Positions 31,929 through 40,651 of a stretch of 64,000 nucleotides of DNA are shown piece by piece. Numbering within the stretch: the first letter of the stretch is position 1; each line of letters begins with the position of its first letter. Both the position numbers and the translations under genes were made by a program. Below the pieces are notes generated by a model. That model worked only from the letters and a program-made list of their open reading frames with translations, did no database searches and was not told the origin of the DNA. This stretch comes from Simplicispira metamorpha (lineage in GTDB: Bacteria; Pseudomonadota; Gammaproteobacteria; Burkholderiales; Burkholderiaceae_C). The stretch spans positions 1-64,000 of the forward strand of contig NZ_SLXH01000008.1 in assembly GCF_004341365.1 (NCBI RefSeq). The letters are read 5' to 3'.

Positions 31929-34388
31929 TCAGTGCCCTCCCACATCACGCCCGGCGCGCCCGCTGCGCCCACCGCGCGTGCGGTCCGCCAGCTGGCAGGC
32001 ACGGCGAAAGGCGCGCAGGGTGTGCTCGGCCCGGCCCAGCACGCTGCCGGGCTCGCCCGTGGCCACGCCGTCGGGCCCCAGGCCCGGTGCCTGGCCCGTG
32101 AGCAACGCAATGCCTTCACTGGCGTGGTGGGCGGTGTAGATGTGAAAGCGCCCCTGCGCCACGGCGCTGACAATGTGCGGCGCCAGCATCAGCTGCTGTT
32201 GGTTGCGCGCCGGGATCAAGGCGCCCTGCGTACCATCCAGCCCTGCCGCCTCGCAGGCGTTGAACCAGCCCTCGATTTTTTCGTTGATACCACCCACCGG
32301 CAGCACCTGGCCGTGCTGGTTGAGTGCGCCCGTCACGGCAATGCCCTGCGCCAGCGGCAAGCCCGACAGCGCTGACAGCAGCGCATACAGCTCCGCACAC
32401 GAGGCCGAGTCGCCCTCCACCCCGCTGTATTCCTGCTCGAACACCACCGAGGCATTCAGCGCCAGCGGCGCGATGTGGCCAAACAGGGCGGTGAGGTAGC
32501 TGTGCAGTATCAGCACGCCCTTGTCGTGGATGGGGCCGGACATTTCCACCTCGCGCTCGATGTTCAGCAGCCCCTCGTGCCCGGCAAAGGCGCGCGCCGT
32601 GATGCGCACCGGAAAGCCAAAGCGGTAGTCGCCCAGGTCGATTTGCGTCAGCGCGTTGATCTGGCCGATGTGCGCGCCGTGCAGTGTCAGCAGCCGCTCG
32701 CCGTCGGCAATGGATTCGTGCAGGCGCTGCTCGGGGTAGTTGTGGCGCAGCATGCGCGCTTGCAGGGCGGCTTCGATGTCGCCGGGCTCGACCAGCGCAC
32801 CAGCGCGCGCACGGCACAGCGCGGCGCTCTCGATGGCCAGTGCTTCGGTGTGGGCAAACAGGGCGCTTTGGCGGGTCTGGTCGTCGGCCTCGCGGTGGCT
32901 TTGCTCCAGCATGCGTGCCACGGCGGCGGCAGAAAAATGCGGCAGGCCCCGCCTGTGTACGGTCTGGGCGATGAACACGGCGGTGGTCTGGCGCGTTTGC
33001 GCCGTGGCCCGGAAGGATTCGGCAAAGTCCACCTTGACCCGAAAACGCCGCGCCACTTCGGGGTCGGCTTCTTGCAGGGCGTAATACTCTTCCACTGAGC
33101 CGATCAGCACGATCTTGACCTGGATGTCCACCGCCTCGGGTTGCAGCGCCACGGTGGCCATGGGGCCGTGGGCGGCGCCGGGCTCTTCGATTTGCAGGCG
33201 GTTGCAGCGCAAAAAGCGCCGCAGCCGCTCCCACAGGCCCTCGTCGCCCAGCAGGTCGCGCAGGTGCAGCATCAAAAAGCCCCCGTGTGCTTTGAGCAGG
33301 CTGCCCGCGTGGATGCTGGTGAAGTCGGCCACCAGCATGTCGGCGTCGGCCTGGTACTCGATGCTGCCCAGCAGGCTGCGCGTTTGCGGGTTGTCTTCGA
33401 TGATGACGGGGGCGCAAGTCAGGCCCGCGTTGTCCACCACCAGGTGGGCCTGGCAGCGTGCCAGCAGGTCGTCCTGGGCGTCTTTGCGTTCGTCTTCGGC
33501 GCCGCTGTTGTCGCTGGCGTCGCCCGCCACAAACAGGTGCAGGTGCTCCAGCAGCTGGGTTTGCACCTGGGCCAGCCAGGGCGCCAGGGCGCCGCTGTCC
33601 TGCGCCTGTGGGCTCAGGCTGGCGCGCACGCCCTGCAAGGCCTGTGCTACCAGCGGCTGGGCAAACTGGCGGCGCAGTTGCTCCAGTGCGGCGTCGCGCT
33701 CGCGTTCCAGCGGGCGCGTGGCTTCCAGAAAGCGGGCGATTTCGCTGCGCAGCGTTTGCTCGGCGGCGTCGATTTCGGCGCGGCGCTCGCGGCCCAGGGC
33801 GTGGGCCTCGGCTTCGGTCAGCGGGTGGCCTTTGGTGCCGATCAGCGTAAAGACCATGTGCCCGTCCTCGCGCGAGAGGCGAAAGTGCAGCTTCTCGGCC
33901 AGTGCGTCCAGTGTGGCAAAGGCGGCGGCTTCGTCGCGCTGGTAGGTTTTTTCGATGCGATCGCTCTCGGCGCGGTAGTCAGCGGCGGCCAGGCGTTTGG
34001 CCAGATCGGTGGGCAGGGCGCGCATGGCCTGCTCCATGCCCTGGCGCAGCAGGCGGCCCTGGCCGGCGGGCAGACGCAGGGCGCGCGGGCGCTCGGGGGT
34101 GTCGAAGTGGTGCAAATAGCACAGGTCGGGCGGCACCGGGCGCTGGGCGGCGGCGGCCTGCATGGCCTGGCGCAAGAGCGAGGTGCGGCCACTGCCGACT
34201 TCGCCCAGCACGAACAGGTGGTAGTCGGGCTGATCCATCTCCAGGCCAAAGCGGGCGGCCACCTGGGCGCGCTCCTGGCCAATCCAGGGCAGGGGCAGGC
34301 CTTGCAGCGCCTCTGTGCTCGCAAAACCCAGCGTGTCGGGGGGGATGGTCAGGCGCAGCTGGTGGGGGGCAAGGGCGGTGGCGGGCAT
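31929..34388 (-). CDS. Lon-family (S16) AAA protease, LonC/YcbZ-like
   Basis: An 819-residue ATP-dependent protease distinct from the canonical Lon encoded at 61256. The N-terminal part has a Walker A-like loop VLGEVGSGRTSLL (about residues 60-72). A long helical insert with coiled-coil character (about 130-290) precedes the AAA core (DIQVKIVLIGSVEEYYALQE, VARRFRVKVDFAE). The C-terminal S16 domain has YSGVEGDSASCAELYALLSA with the catalytic Ser and GGINEKIEGWFNACEAAG with the catalytic Lys. There is no N-terminal LON substrate domain, as in YcbZ-type proteins. E. coli YcbZ is linked to ribosome quality control, but the role here is uncertain. Coupling to a Na/Pi cotransporter gene is unexplained. 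Confidence 0.88.
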   Translation of the reverse strand: MPATALAPHQLRLTIPPDTLGFASTEALQGLPLPWIGQERAQVAARFGLEMDQPDYHLFVLGEVGSGRTSLLRQAMQAAAAQRPVPPDLCYLHHFDTPERPRALRLPAGQGRLLRQGMEQAMRALPTDLAKRLAAADYRAESDRIEKTYQRDEAAAFATLDALAEKLHFRLSREDGHMVFTLIGTKGHPLTEAEAHALGRERRAEIDAAEQTLRSEIARFLEATRPLERERDAALEQLRRQFAQPLVAQALQGVRASLSPQAQDSGALAPWLAQVQTQLLEHLHLFVAGDASDNSGAEDERKDAQDDLLARCQAHLVVDNAGLTCAPVIIEDNPQTRSLLGSIEYQADADMLVADFTSIHAGSLLKAHGGFLMLHLRDLLGDEGLWERLRRFLRCNRLQIEEPGAAHGPMATVALQPEAVDIQVKIVLIGSVEEYYALQEADPEVARRFRVKVDFAESFRATAQTRQTTAVFIAQTVHRRGLPHFSAAAVARMLEQSHREADDQTRQSALFAHTEALAIESAALCRARAGALVEPGDIEAALQARMLRHNYPEQRLHESIADGERLLTLHGAHIGQINALTQIDLGDYRFGFPVRITARAFAGHEGLLNIEREVEMSGPIHDKGVLILHSYLTALFGHIAPLALNASVVFEQEYSGVEGDSASCAELYALLSALSGLPLAQGIAVTGALNQHGQVLPVGGINEKIEGWFNACEAAGLDGTQGALIPARNQQQLMLAPHIVSAVAQGRFHIYTAHHASEGIALLTGQAPGLGPDGVATGEPGSVLGRAEHTLRAFRRACQLADRTRGGRSGRAGRDVGGH

Positions 34389-34404
34389 GGATTAGTTTGG
34401 TATA

Positions 34405-34460
34405 AAAAATGGCTCTGGCCCTTATTGGATGGGCGCGAGCAGCTATCAATTTTGAGTTTT
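34405..34460 (+). repeat. Dispersed repeat copy (intact reference for the split copy)
   Basis: It reads aaaaatggctctggccctta, then ttggatgggcgcgagcagct and atcaattttg. It lies in the 236-base gap between the Lon-family and hemH genes, which otherwise shows no gene. Its left end aligns with the left arm of the MITE-interrupted copy. Confidence 0.75.
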
Positions 34461-34624
34461 AACCGGAAGTGGCTGTGGGCGCAAGCGGGCTTGTGCGGGG
34501 CGCTGGGCATTGGGCCAGGACAGTCAGCGTGGTGTGGTGACCCCGTCCCGCTGGCTGGCGGGGCGTTGGCTGCGTGCCGACACCGGCGCGCGCCGTGCGG
34601 CCACGGCACCCTTCGGGACTGGTT

Positions 34625-35743
34625 TCAGTGCGCCACGGGGCAGGCGCCTGCGGGGGCGCCGCCTGCCCGGGCGTGTGCCTGGGCATCGGCCAGCGCGGCA
34701 GCATCGGGCAGCTGGGTGGGCCAGCCGCCCAGGTGCTGCTGGGCGATGCGGCTGAGCGCGGTGATCCACAGGTTGCTGTCGTTCAGGCAGGGGATGTAGT
34801 GAAACTCTTTGCCCCCCGCGTGCAAAAAGGCTTCGCGCGCTTCCTGGTTGATTTCTTCCAGCGTTTCCAGGCAGTCGCCGGTGAAGCCGGGGCAGATGAC
34901 ATCGACGCGGCCCACGCCCGCCTGGCCCATCTCGATCAGCGTGGGCTCGGTGTAGGGCTGCAGCCACTTGGCCTTGCCAAAGCGCGACTGGAAGGTGACT
35001 TGGTAGTCGTCTTTTTGCAGGCCCAGGCGCTGGGCCAGCAGGCGCGCGGTTTTGTGGCTCTCGCAGTGGTAGGGGTCGCCCAGGTGCAGGGTGCGCTCGG
35101 GCACGCCGTGAAAGCTCATCACCAGCTTGTCGGGCGGGCCGTGGTGCTTCCAGTGGGTCTGGATGGTGGCGGCCAGGGCGTTGATGTAGCCGGGGTCGTC
35201 GTGGTAGTGGTTGACAAAGCGCAGCTCGGGCACGTTGCGCGTGCGTGCAGCCCAGGTGTAGACGGCATCGAACACGCTGGCCGTGGTGGTGCCCGAATAC
35301 TGCGGGTACAGCGGCAGGATCAGGATGCGCGTGGCGCCCTCGGCCTTGAGGGCGTCGAGCTGGCTGGCAATGGAGGGGTTGCCGTAGCGCATGGCGTGGC
35401 GCACCAGCACCTGGTGGCCTGCCTCGCCCAGCCAGCCGCGCAGCAGCGTGGCCTGTTTGCTTGTCCAGACGGCCAGCGGCGAGCCTTCAGGCGTCCAGAT
35501 ACTGGCGTATTTGGCGGCCGACTTGGCTGGGCGCGTGCGCAGGATGATGCCGTGCAGGATCAGCCACCACAGCGGCTTGGGGATTTCCACCACGCGCTGG
35601 TCCGACAAAAACTGCCCCAGGTAGCGGCGCAGTGCGGGGGCGGTGGGGGCGTCGGGCGTGCCCAGGTTGCACAGCAAAATGGCCGTGCGCGGGGCCTGGC
35701 CGTGGGTGTAGGCGGGTTCGGGTTGAAAAGGCATGAGGGGCAT
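34625..35743 (-). CDS. hemH: Ferrochelatase (HemH)
   Basis: A 372-residue enzyme inserting Fe2+ into protoporphyrin IX in the last step of protoheme synthesis, a cytoplasmic or membrane-peripheral protein. Start 35743 gives [20 protein letters not shown]; a second ATG at 35734 is equally possible. Family motifs: [33 protein letters not shown], the catalytic-His motif [36 protein letters not shown] and [20 protein letters not shown] with the conserved Glu, then [14 protein letters not shown]. The N terminus is a little long and the C terminus ends in an Ala/Gly-rich tail ([17 protein letters not shown]). Upstream on the minus strand lies the divergent hsdM gene. Confidence 0.95.
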   Translation of the reverse strand: MPLMPFQPEPAYTHGQAPRTAILLCNLGTPDAPTAPALRRYLGQFLSDQRVVEIPKPLWWLILHGIILRTRPAKSAAKYASIWTPEGSPLAVWTSKQATLLRGWLGEAGHQVLVRHAMRYGNPSIASQLDALKAEGATRILILPLYPQYSGTTTASVFDAVYTWAARTRNVPELRFVNHYHDDPGYINALAATIQTHWKHHGPPDKLVMSFHGVPERTLHLGDPYHCESHKTARLLAQRLGLQKDDYQVTFQSRFGKAKWLQPYTEPTLIEMGQAGVGRVDVICPGFTGDCLETLEEINQEAREAFLHAGGKEFHYIPCLNDSNLWITALSRIAQQHLGGWPTQLPDAAALADAQAHARAGGAPAGACPVAH

Positions 35744-35830
35744 TCTCGCCCAAGGTGTATTCGGATTGGCTGCACACCCGCCTGCAAATTCACGGAATGG
35801 CGCATTTGCATTGCCGTTACCCTCGCTTCT

Positions 35831-38215
35831 ATGAAACCAACCCAACCACAAGATCAAAGCCACCTGAAATGGGTGGCTGATTTCATCTGGAACATTGCCG
35901 ACGACCGCCTGCGCGACGTGTATGTGCGCGGCAAGTACCGTGACGTGATCCTGCCCTTCACAGTGCTGCGGCGACTGGATGCGGTGCTGGAGTCCACCAA
36001 ACAAGCGGTTTTGGAGCGCAAGAAATTTCTGAACACGCACGGCGTGGCCGAGCAGGACGGCGCCCTGCGCATGGCTGCCGGGCAGGCCTTTTACAACACC
36101 TCTGAATCCACGCTTGAAAAGCTCAAGACCAGCACAGCAGGCCAGCGCCTGCGCGATGACTTCATCGACTACCTGAATGGCTTTTCGCCCAACGTCCAGG
36201 AAATCCTGACCAAATTCAAATTCCGCGACCAGATTCAAACGCTGGTCGATGCCCACATTCTGGGTTTTCTGATCAACGATTTTCTTGACCCCGACATCAA
36301 CCTATCACCACTGCCGATCAAAGATGCCGATGGCCGCGTCCGCCTGCCCGCGCTCGACAACCATGGCATGGGCACGGTGTTTGAGGAACTGATCCGCCGC
36401 TTCAACGAGGAAAACAATGAAGAGGCTGGCGAGCATTTCACGCCGCGTGACGTGGTACAGCTCATGGCCAAGTTGCTGTTTCTGCCGATTGAAAACCAGA
36501 TTCAATCGGGCGGTTACACCTTGTACGACGGCAGTTGTGGCACCGGCGGTATGTTGACGGTGGCCGAAGAGGCCTTGCAGGCATTGGCCACCAGTCACCA
36601 CAAAGAAGTCTCGATTCACCTGTTCGGCCAGGAGATCAACCCCGAAACTTACGCCATCTGCAAGGCCGACCTGTTGCTCAAAGGCGAAGGCGAGGAGGCC
36701 GAGAACATCGTCGGTGGTGCAGACAAATCCACGCTGTCAGCCGATGCGTTCAAGGCGCATGAGTTCGACTTCATGCTCTCTAATCCACCCTACGGCAAGA
36801 GCTGGAAAACCGACCTCGAACGCATGGGCGGCAAACAGGGCTTGAACGACCCACGCTTTATCGTCAGCCACGGTGGCGACCCCGAATTCAAGCTCCTCAC
36901 CCGCTCCAGCGATGGGCAACTCATGTTCTTGGTGAACAAGTTGCAAAAGATGAAGCACCACACGCCGCTGGGCAGCCGCATTGCGCTGGTACACAACGGC
37001 TCGGCGCTGTTCACGGGCGACGCGGGCCAGGGCGAGAGCAACATCCGCCGCTGGGTGCTGGAGAACGATTGGCTCGAAGCCATCATCGCCCTGCCGCTCA
37101 ATATTTTCTACAACACCGGTATTGCAACCTATGTCTGGGTGCTCGCCAACAAAAAGGCTGCGCACCGCCAAGGCCGTGTGCAACTGATAGACGCCAGCCA
37201 GTGGTTTGGGCCGCTGCGGCGCAACCTGGGCAAAAAGAACTGCGAACTGGGCGATGCCGACATTGCCCGCATCCTCGACCTCTACCTCGGCGATGCACAG
37301 GGAACCGCCCAGTCCAAATGGTTCGACACCCAGGACTTCGGCTATTGGAAGATCACCGTAGATCGCCCGCTGCGCCTGAAAAGCCAACTTTCCGACGAGC
37401 GCATTGAGCCTCTGCGTTTTGCCTCTGGCGACGAAGCGCTGCGCGCCGAAATCTATGCCACCCACGGCGAGGCGCTCTATACCGAGTTCACTGCGCGCAA
37501 ACCGACCATTGAGGCGTGGCTGAAAGGCGAGGACGAAAACGAGGACGACGACAGCGAAGACAGCGACAGCGCCGATGACGGGGAGGCGCCCGCCGCGCGC
37601 AAGGCCGTACCCGCCAAGCGTCGCAAGAAGCTGCTCGACGCATCAACCTGGCTGCGTGACAAAAGACTGATGGCGGTGGCGCAACGGGTGCAGCAGACAC
37701 TGGGCAGCGCCATGTTCGACGACCACAATGCATTCCGCTCCCGCTTCGACGCCGCCCTGAAGGCGCAGGGCGACAAGCTCGGTGCGCCGGAGAAAAAAGC
37801 CATTTACAAAGCGGTGAGCTGGCGCGACGAGGCTGCACCGCCGGTGGTAGCCAAACGCAGCAAGCTCAAAGCGGGTGAGCACTTTGAACCTGGCTACGAC
37901 GGCGCCTACCTGGAAACCGTGGGCAAAGACCGTTTCATGGTGGAGTACGAGCCCGACAGCGACCTGCGCGACACCGAGCAGGTGCCACTGAAAGAGCCGG
38001 GCGGCATCGACGCCTTTTTTGCCCGCGAAGTGCTACCGCACGCGCCGGACGCTTGGATCGCCACGGACAAAACCCAGATCGGCTACGAGATTTCGTTCGC
38101 CCGCTACTTCTACAAGCCCACGCCGCTGCGCACGCTGGCGGAAATCCGCGCCGACATTCTTGCGCTGGAGCAGCAGAGCGAAGGTTTGCTGCACAAGATC
38201 GTGGGGGGCGCGTGA
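35831..38215 (+). CDS. hsdM: Type I restriction-modification methyltransferase subunit (HsdM)
   Basis: A 794-residue N6-adenine methyltransferase subunit. Residues about 10-170 are the HsdM N-terminal helical domain ([20 protein letters not shown]). The methyltransferase core has motif [18 protein letters not shown], motif [15 protein letters not shown] and [13 protein letters not shown]. The protein is much longer than EcoKI HsdM (529). After about residue 555 an acidic run ([18 protein letters not shown]) and a Lys/Arg run lead into a further 200-residue domain that I do not recognise, perhaps involved in holding HsdS or the extra nuclease. It methylates host DNA and is needed for restriction. 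Its stop overlaps the hsdS ATG (TGATG). Confidence 0.93.
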   Translation: MKPTQPQDQSHLKWVADFIWNIADDRLRDVYVRGKYRDVILPFTVLRRLDAVLESTKQAVLERKKFLNTHGVAEQDGALRMAAGQAFYNTSESTLEKLKTSTAGQRLRDDFIDYLNGFSPNVQEILTKFKFRDQIQTLVDAHILGFLINDFLDPDINLSPLPIKDADGRVRLPALDNHGMGTVFEELIRRFNEENNEEAGEHFTPRDVVQLMAKLLFLPIENQIQSGGYTLYDGSCGTGGMLTVAEEALQALATSHHKEVSIHLFGQEINPETYAICKADLLLKGEGEEAENIVGGADKSTLSADAFKAHEFDFMLSNPPYGKSWKTDLERMGGKQGLNDPRFIVSHGGDPEFKLLTRSSDGQLMFLVNKLQKMKHHTPLGSRIALVHNGSALFTGDAGQGESNIRRWVLENDWLEAIIALPLNIFYNTGIATYVWVLANKKAAHRQGRVQLIDASQWFGPLRRNLGKKNCELGDADIARILDLYLGDAQGTAQSKWFDTQDFGYWKITVDRPLRLKSQLSDERIEPLRFASGDEALRAEIYATHGEALYTEFTARKPTIEAWLKGEDENEDDDSEDSDSADDGEAPAARKAVPAKRRKKLLDASTWLRDKRLMAVAQRVQQTLGSAMFDDHNAFRSRFDAALKAQGDKLGAPEKKAIYKAVSWRDEAAPPVVAKRSKLKAGEHFEPGYDGAYLETVGKDRFMVEYEPDSDLRDTEQVPLKEPGGIDAFFAREVLPHAPDAWIATDKTQIGYEISFARYFYKPTPLRTLAEIRADILALEQQSEGLLHKIVGGA

Positions 38216-39546
38216 TGGCGGCAACGAGCACCTACTCGAACTACCAGCCAGTTCGTTCCCGCTGGGTTCCGTGTGTGCCGGATCACTGGCGGCTACTCCG
38301 TGCCAAGAACTTCTTGCGAGAAATAGACGACCGCTCAAAAACGGGCGAGGAAACTCTGCTGTCGATGCGTCAGCACCGTGGCTTGGTTCCGCACAACGAT
38401 GTTTCGGTCAAGCGCATCGCCCCGGAGAATCTCATCGGTTACAAGAAGGCGCGACCAGACGAACTGGTGTTGAATCGGATGCAGGCTGGCAATGCAATGT
38501 TCTTCCGCAATCGCCTGTCCGGTTTAGTTAGCCCGGATTACGCGGTGTTTCGCCTGCTTCGTGACGACAGCCCCGAATACCTCGGTTATTTGTTCCGGTC
38601 GTGGCCGATACGCGGATTGTTCCGGTCTGAGTCGAAAGGTCTTGGAACGGGAACCTCAGGTTTTTTGCGGCTCTATTCAGACCGATTTGCTGCGCTCGAA
38701 ATCCCATTGCCGCCACGCCCCGAGCAAGATCAGATCGTCGCCTACCTGCGCGCGCAGGACGCGCACATCGCCCGCTTTATCCAGGCCAAGCGTGAGTTGA
38801 TCGCCCTGATGGCCGAGCAACGTGGCGTTCTTGCAGAGCAGGCCATTTCATCTTCGGAAACTCAACACCTTCGGCTTGACCGCGTCGTCTCGCTTTTGGC
38901 GACGCCCATCACCAGAGAGTCGGAAGTGACCTACATGCCGATTGGCATGTTCAACCGTGGTCGCGGCATTTTTCACAAGCCGCCCACCGAAGGGAAACAC
39001 CTTGGGGATTCGACTTTTTTCCGCATCGAGAAAGGCTACCTGATGTTCAGCGGCCAGTTCGCTTGGGAAGGTGCTGTGGCCGTTGCCAGCGCCGAAGATG
39101 ATGGGTGCATTGCATCCCATCGCTACCCGATTGCCAAATGCAAACGTGATGCCGTCACGCCTGAGTATCTCTACACGTTCTTCTTGAGCAAGGCTGGCGA
39201 CCTGATTCTCAACCATCATTCACGCGGCGCTGCGGGGCGTAATCGCCCGCTGAATCCGCGCACGCTGTTGAAAGAGAAGGTTCCGGTTCCGCCGCTGCAT
39301 CTGCAGCGCGAAGTTTCCAACTTCTACTACGAAGAACTATCGGTGCGCCGAGAGATAGAGAAGGAAATCGCCCTCATCCGCGAATACCGCGACTGCCTGA
39401 TTGCCGATGTGGTCACCGGCCAAGTGGACGTGCGGGGCTGGCAGCCCGGCCCGGAGGACGTGGTGGACGACGCTGCGCTGGTGGCACTGGGCGGCGACGA
39501 AGACATCGACACCGAGACGGAGGACGGCGATGGCGAAGAAGACTGA
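38215..39546 (+). CDS. hsdS: Type I restriction-modification specificity subunit (HsdS)
   Basis: A 443-residue protein starting at 38215, overlapping the hsdM stop by one base. The plan is two target-recognition domains separated by conserved helical spacers. The first spacer follows IPLPPRPEQDQIVAYLRAQD, then AHIARFIQAKRELIALMAEQ. The second is PPLHLQREVSNFYYEELSVR, then REIEKEIALIREYRDCLIAD and VVTGQVDVRGW near the C terminus. The end is acidic (DEDIDTETEDGDGEED). It selects the bipartite DNA target for both methylation and cleavage. The target sequence cannot be predicted by reading. Confidence 0.92.
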   Translation: MAATSTYSNYQPVRSRWVPCVPDHWRLLRAKNFLREIDDRSKTGEETLLSMRQHRGLVPHNDVSVKRIAPENLIGYKKARPDELVLNRMQAGNAMFFRNRLSGLVSPDYAVFRLLRDDSPEYLGYLFRSWPIRGLFRSESKGLGTGTSGFLRLYSDRFAALEIPLPPRPEQDQIVAYLRAQDAHIARFIQAKRELIALMAEQRGVLAEQAISSSETQHLRLDRVVSLLATPITRESEVTYMPIGMFNRGRGIFHKPPTEGKHLGDSTFFRIEKGYLMFSGQFAWEGAVAVASAEDDGCIASHRYPIAKCKRDAVTPEYLYTFFLSKAGDLILNHHSRGAAGRNRPLNPRTLLKEKVPVPPLHLQREVSNFYYEELSVRREIEKEIALIREYRDCLIADVVTGQVDVRGWQPGPEDVVDDAALVALGGDEDIDTETEDGDGEED

Positions 39547-40651
39547 GTCCGCTTTGGCCTCCAACGCGCTGCTTGCCGAACTGCGCGGCCTGATCGACAC
39601 CGCCCGCCAGCACGTCGCCCAGACCGCCAATGCCACGCTGACCATGCTGTATTGGCGCATCGGCCTGCGCATTGGGGTGGAGTTGCTCCAGAAAGAGCGT
39701 GCGCCCTACGGGCAAGAGATTGTCTCCGCAGTGAGTAGAGAATTGACCCTGGCCTACGGCAAGGGCTTCACCGATCGCAACTTGTGGCACATGAAGCGAT
39801 TTGCAGAGGTCTTCCCCGACGAGCAGATGGTTTCTACGCTGAGTGCGGTTTTGTCATGGACGCATTTCCGCCAACTCATCTATCTGGAGCGGCCTTTGCA
39901 GCGCGAGTTTTACGCCGAGATGTGCCGCATCGAACGCTGGAGCACGCGCACGCTGGAGCAGAAGATCGGCGGTATGTTGTACGAGCGCACGGCCATCTCA
40001 AAAAAGCCCGAAGCGGTCGTGGAGATGGAAATTGCCAAGCTGCGCGAGCAAGACCAGATCAGCGCCGACCTGGTGTTTCGTGACCCCTACCTGCTGGATT
40101 TTCTCGGCCTGCAAGGCGCGTACAGCGAGCGCGACCTGGAGTCTGCCATCCTGGCCGATATGGAACGCTTCCTGCTGGAAATGGGTGACGGCTTCTGTTT
40201 TGTGGCCCGACAAAAGCGCTTGGTCATTGGTGCGGACGATTTTTATATCGACTTGCTGTTCTACCACCGCAAGCTACGGCGATTGGTAGCTATTGAACTC
40301 AAGCTGGAGAGGTTCCAGGCGGCGCACAAGGGACAGATGGAGCTGTATCTGCGCTGGCTCAATCGCCATGAGCGGCAACCTGGTGAAGAAGAGCCTATTG
40401 GCCTGATTTTGTGCGCCAGCATCAACCGGGAAGAAGTCGAAGTGCTGCAACTGGACGGCTCCAGCATCCGCGTGGCCGAATACCTGACCGAACTGCCGCA
40501 GCGCGAGGCACTGCGCTCGCGTTTGCATCACGCCATCGCCGTGGCGCGTGAACGTGCCGCACCGGTGGCCTTATCGCGGCCCACGACAGCGACCCAACCC
40601 ACGAATGCAGTGCCCAAACCCCGGCGCAGAAAAAAGGAAGGCAACGCATGA
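39530..40651 (+). CDS. DUF1016 (YhcG-like) PD-(D/E)XK nuclease-domain protein in the hsd operon
   Basis: A 373-residue protein. ATG 39530 has GGAGG (39519-39523) six bases upstream and lies inside the end of hsdS. Residues about 15-165 are the YhcG N-terminal DUF1016 helical region (TLTMLYWRIGLRIGVELLQK, GFTDRNLWHMKRFAEVFPDE, LSWTHFRQLIYLERPLQREF). Residues about 195-330 are the C-terminal nuclease: GADDFYIDLLFYHRKLRRLV, then AIELKLERFQAAHKGQMELY, where D..(D)..ELK supplies the PD-(D/E)XK signature. The tail is basic (PKPRRRKKEGNA). It sits between hsdS and hsdR, overlapping both, so it is produced with the restriction complex. Likely a nuclease accessory, but no role is proven. Confidence 0.9.
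   Translation: MAKKTESALASNALLAELRGLIDTARQHVAQTANATLTMLYWRIGLRIGVELLQKERAPYGQEIVSAVSRELTLAYGKGFTDRNLWHMKRFAEVFPDEQMVSTLSAVLSWTHFRQLIYLERPLQREFYAEMCRIERWSTRTLEQKIGGMLYERTAISKKPEAVVEMEIAKLREQDQISADLVFRDPYLLDFLGLQGAYSERDLESAILADMERFLLEMGDGFCFVARQKRLVIGADDFYIDLLFYHRKLRRLVAIELKLERFQAAHKGQMELYLRWLNRHERQPGEEEPIGLILCASINREEVEVLQLDGSSIRVAEYLTELPQREALRSRLHHAIAVARERAAPVALSRPTTATQPTNAVPKPRRRKKEGNA

Noticed and set aside
34574-35830. Upstream extension of the hsdM frame
   Set aside because: It overlaps hemH on the other strand and adds an unrelated sequence; [20 protein letters not shown] is the expected HsdM start.
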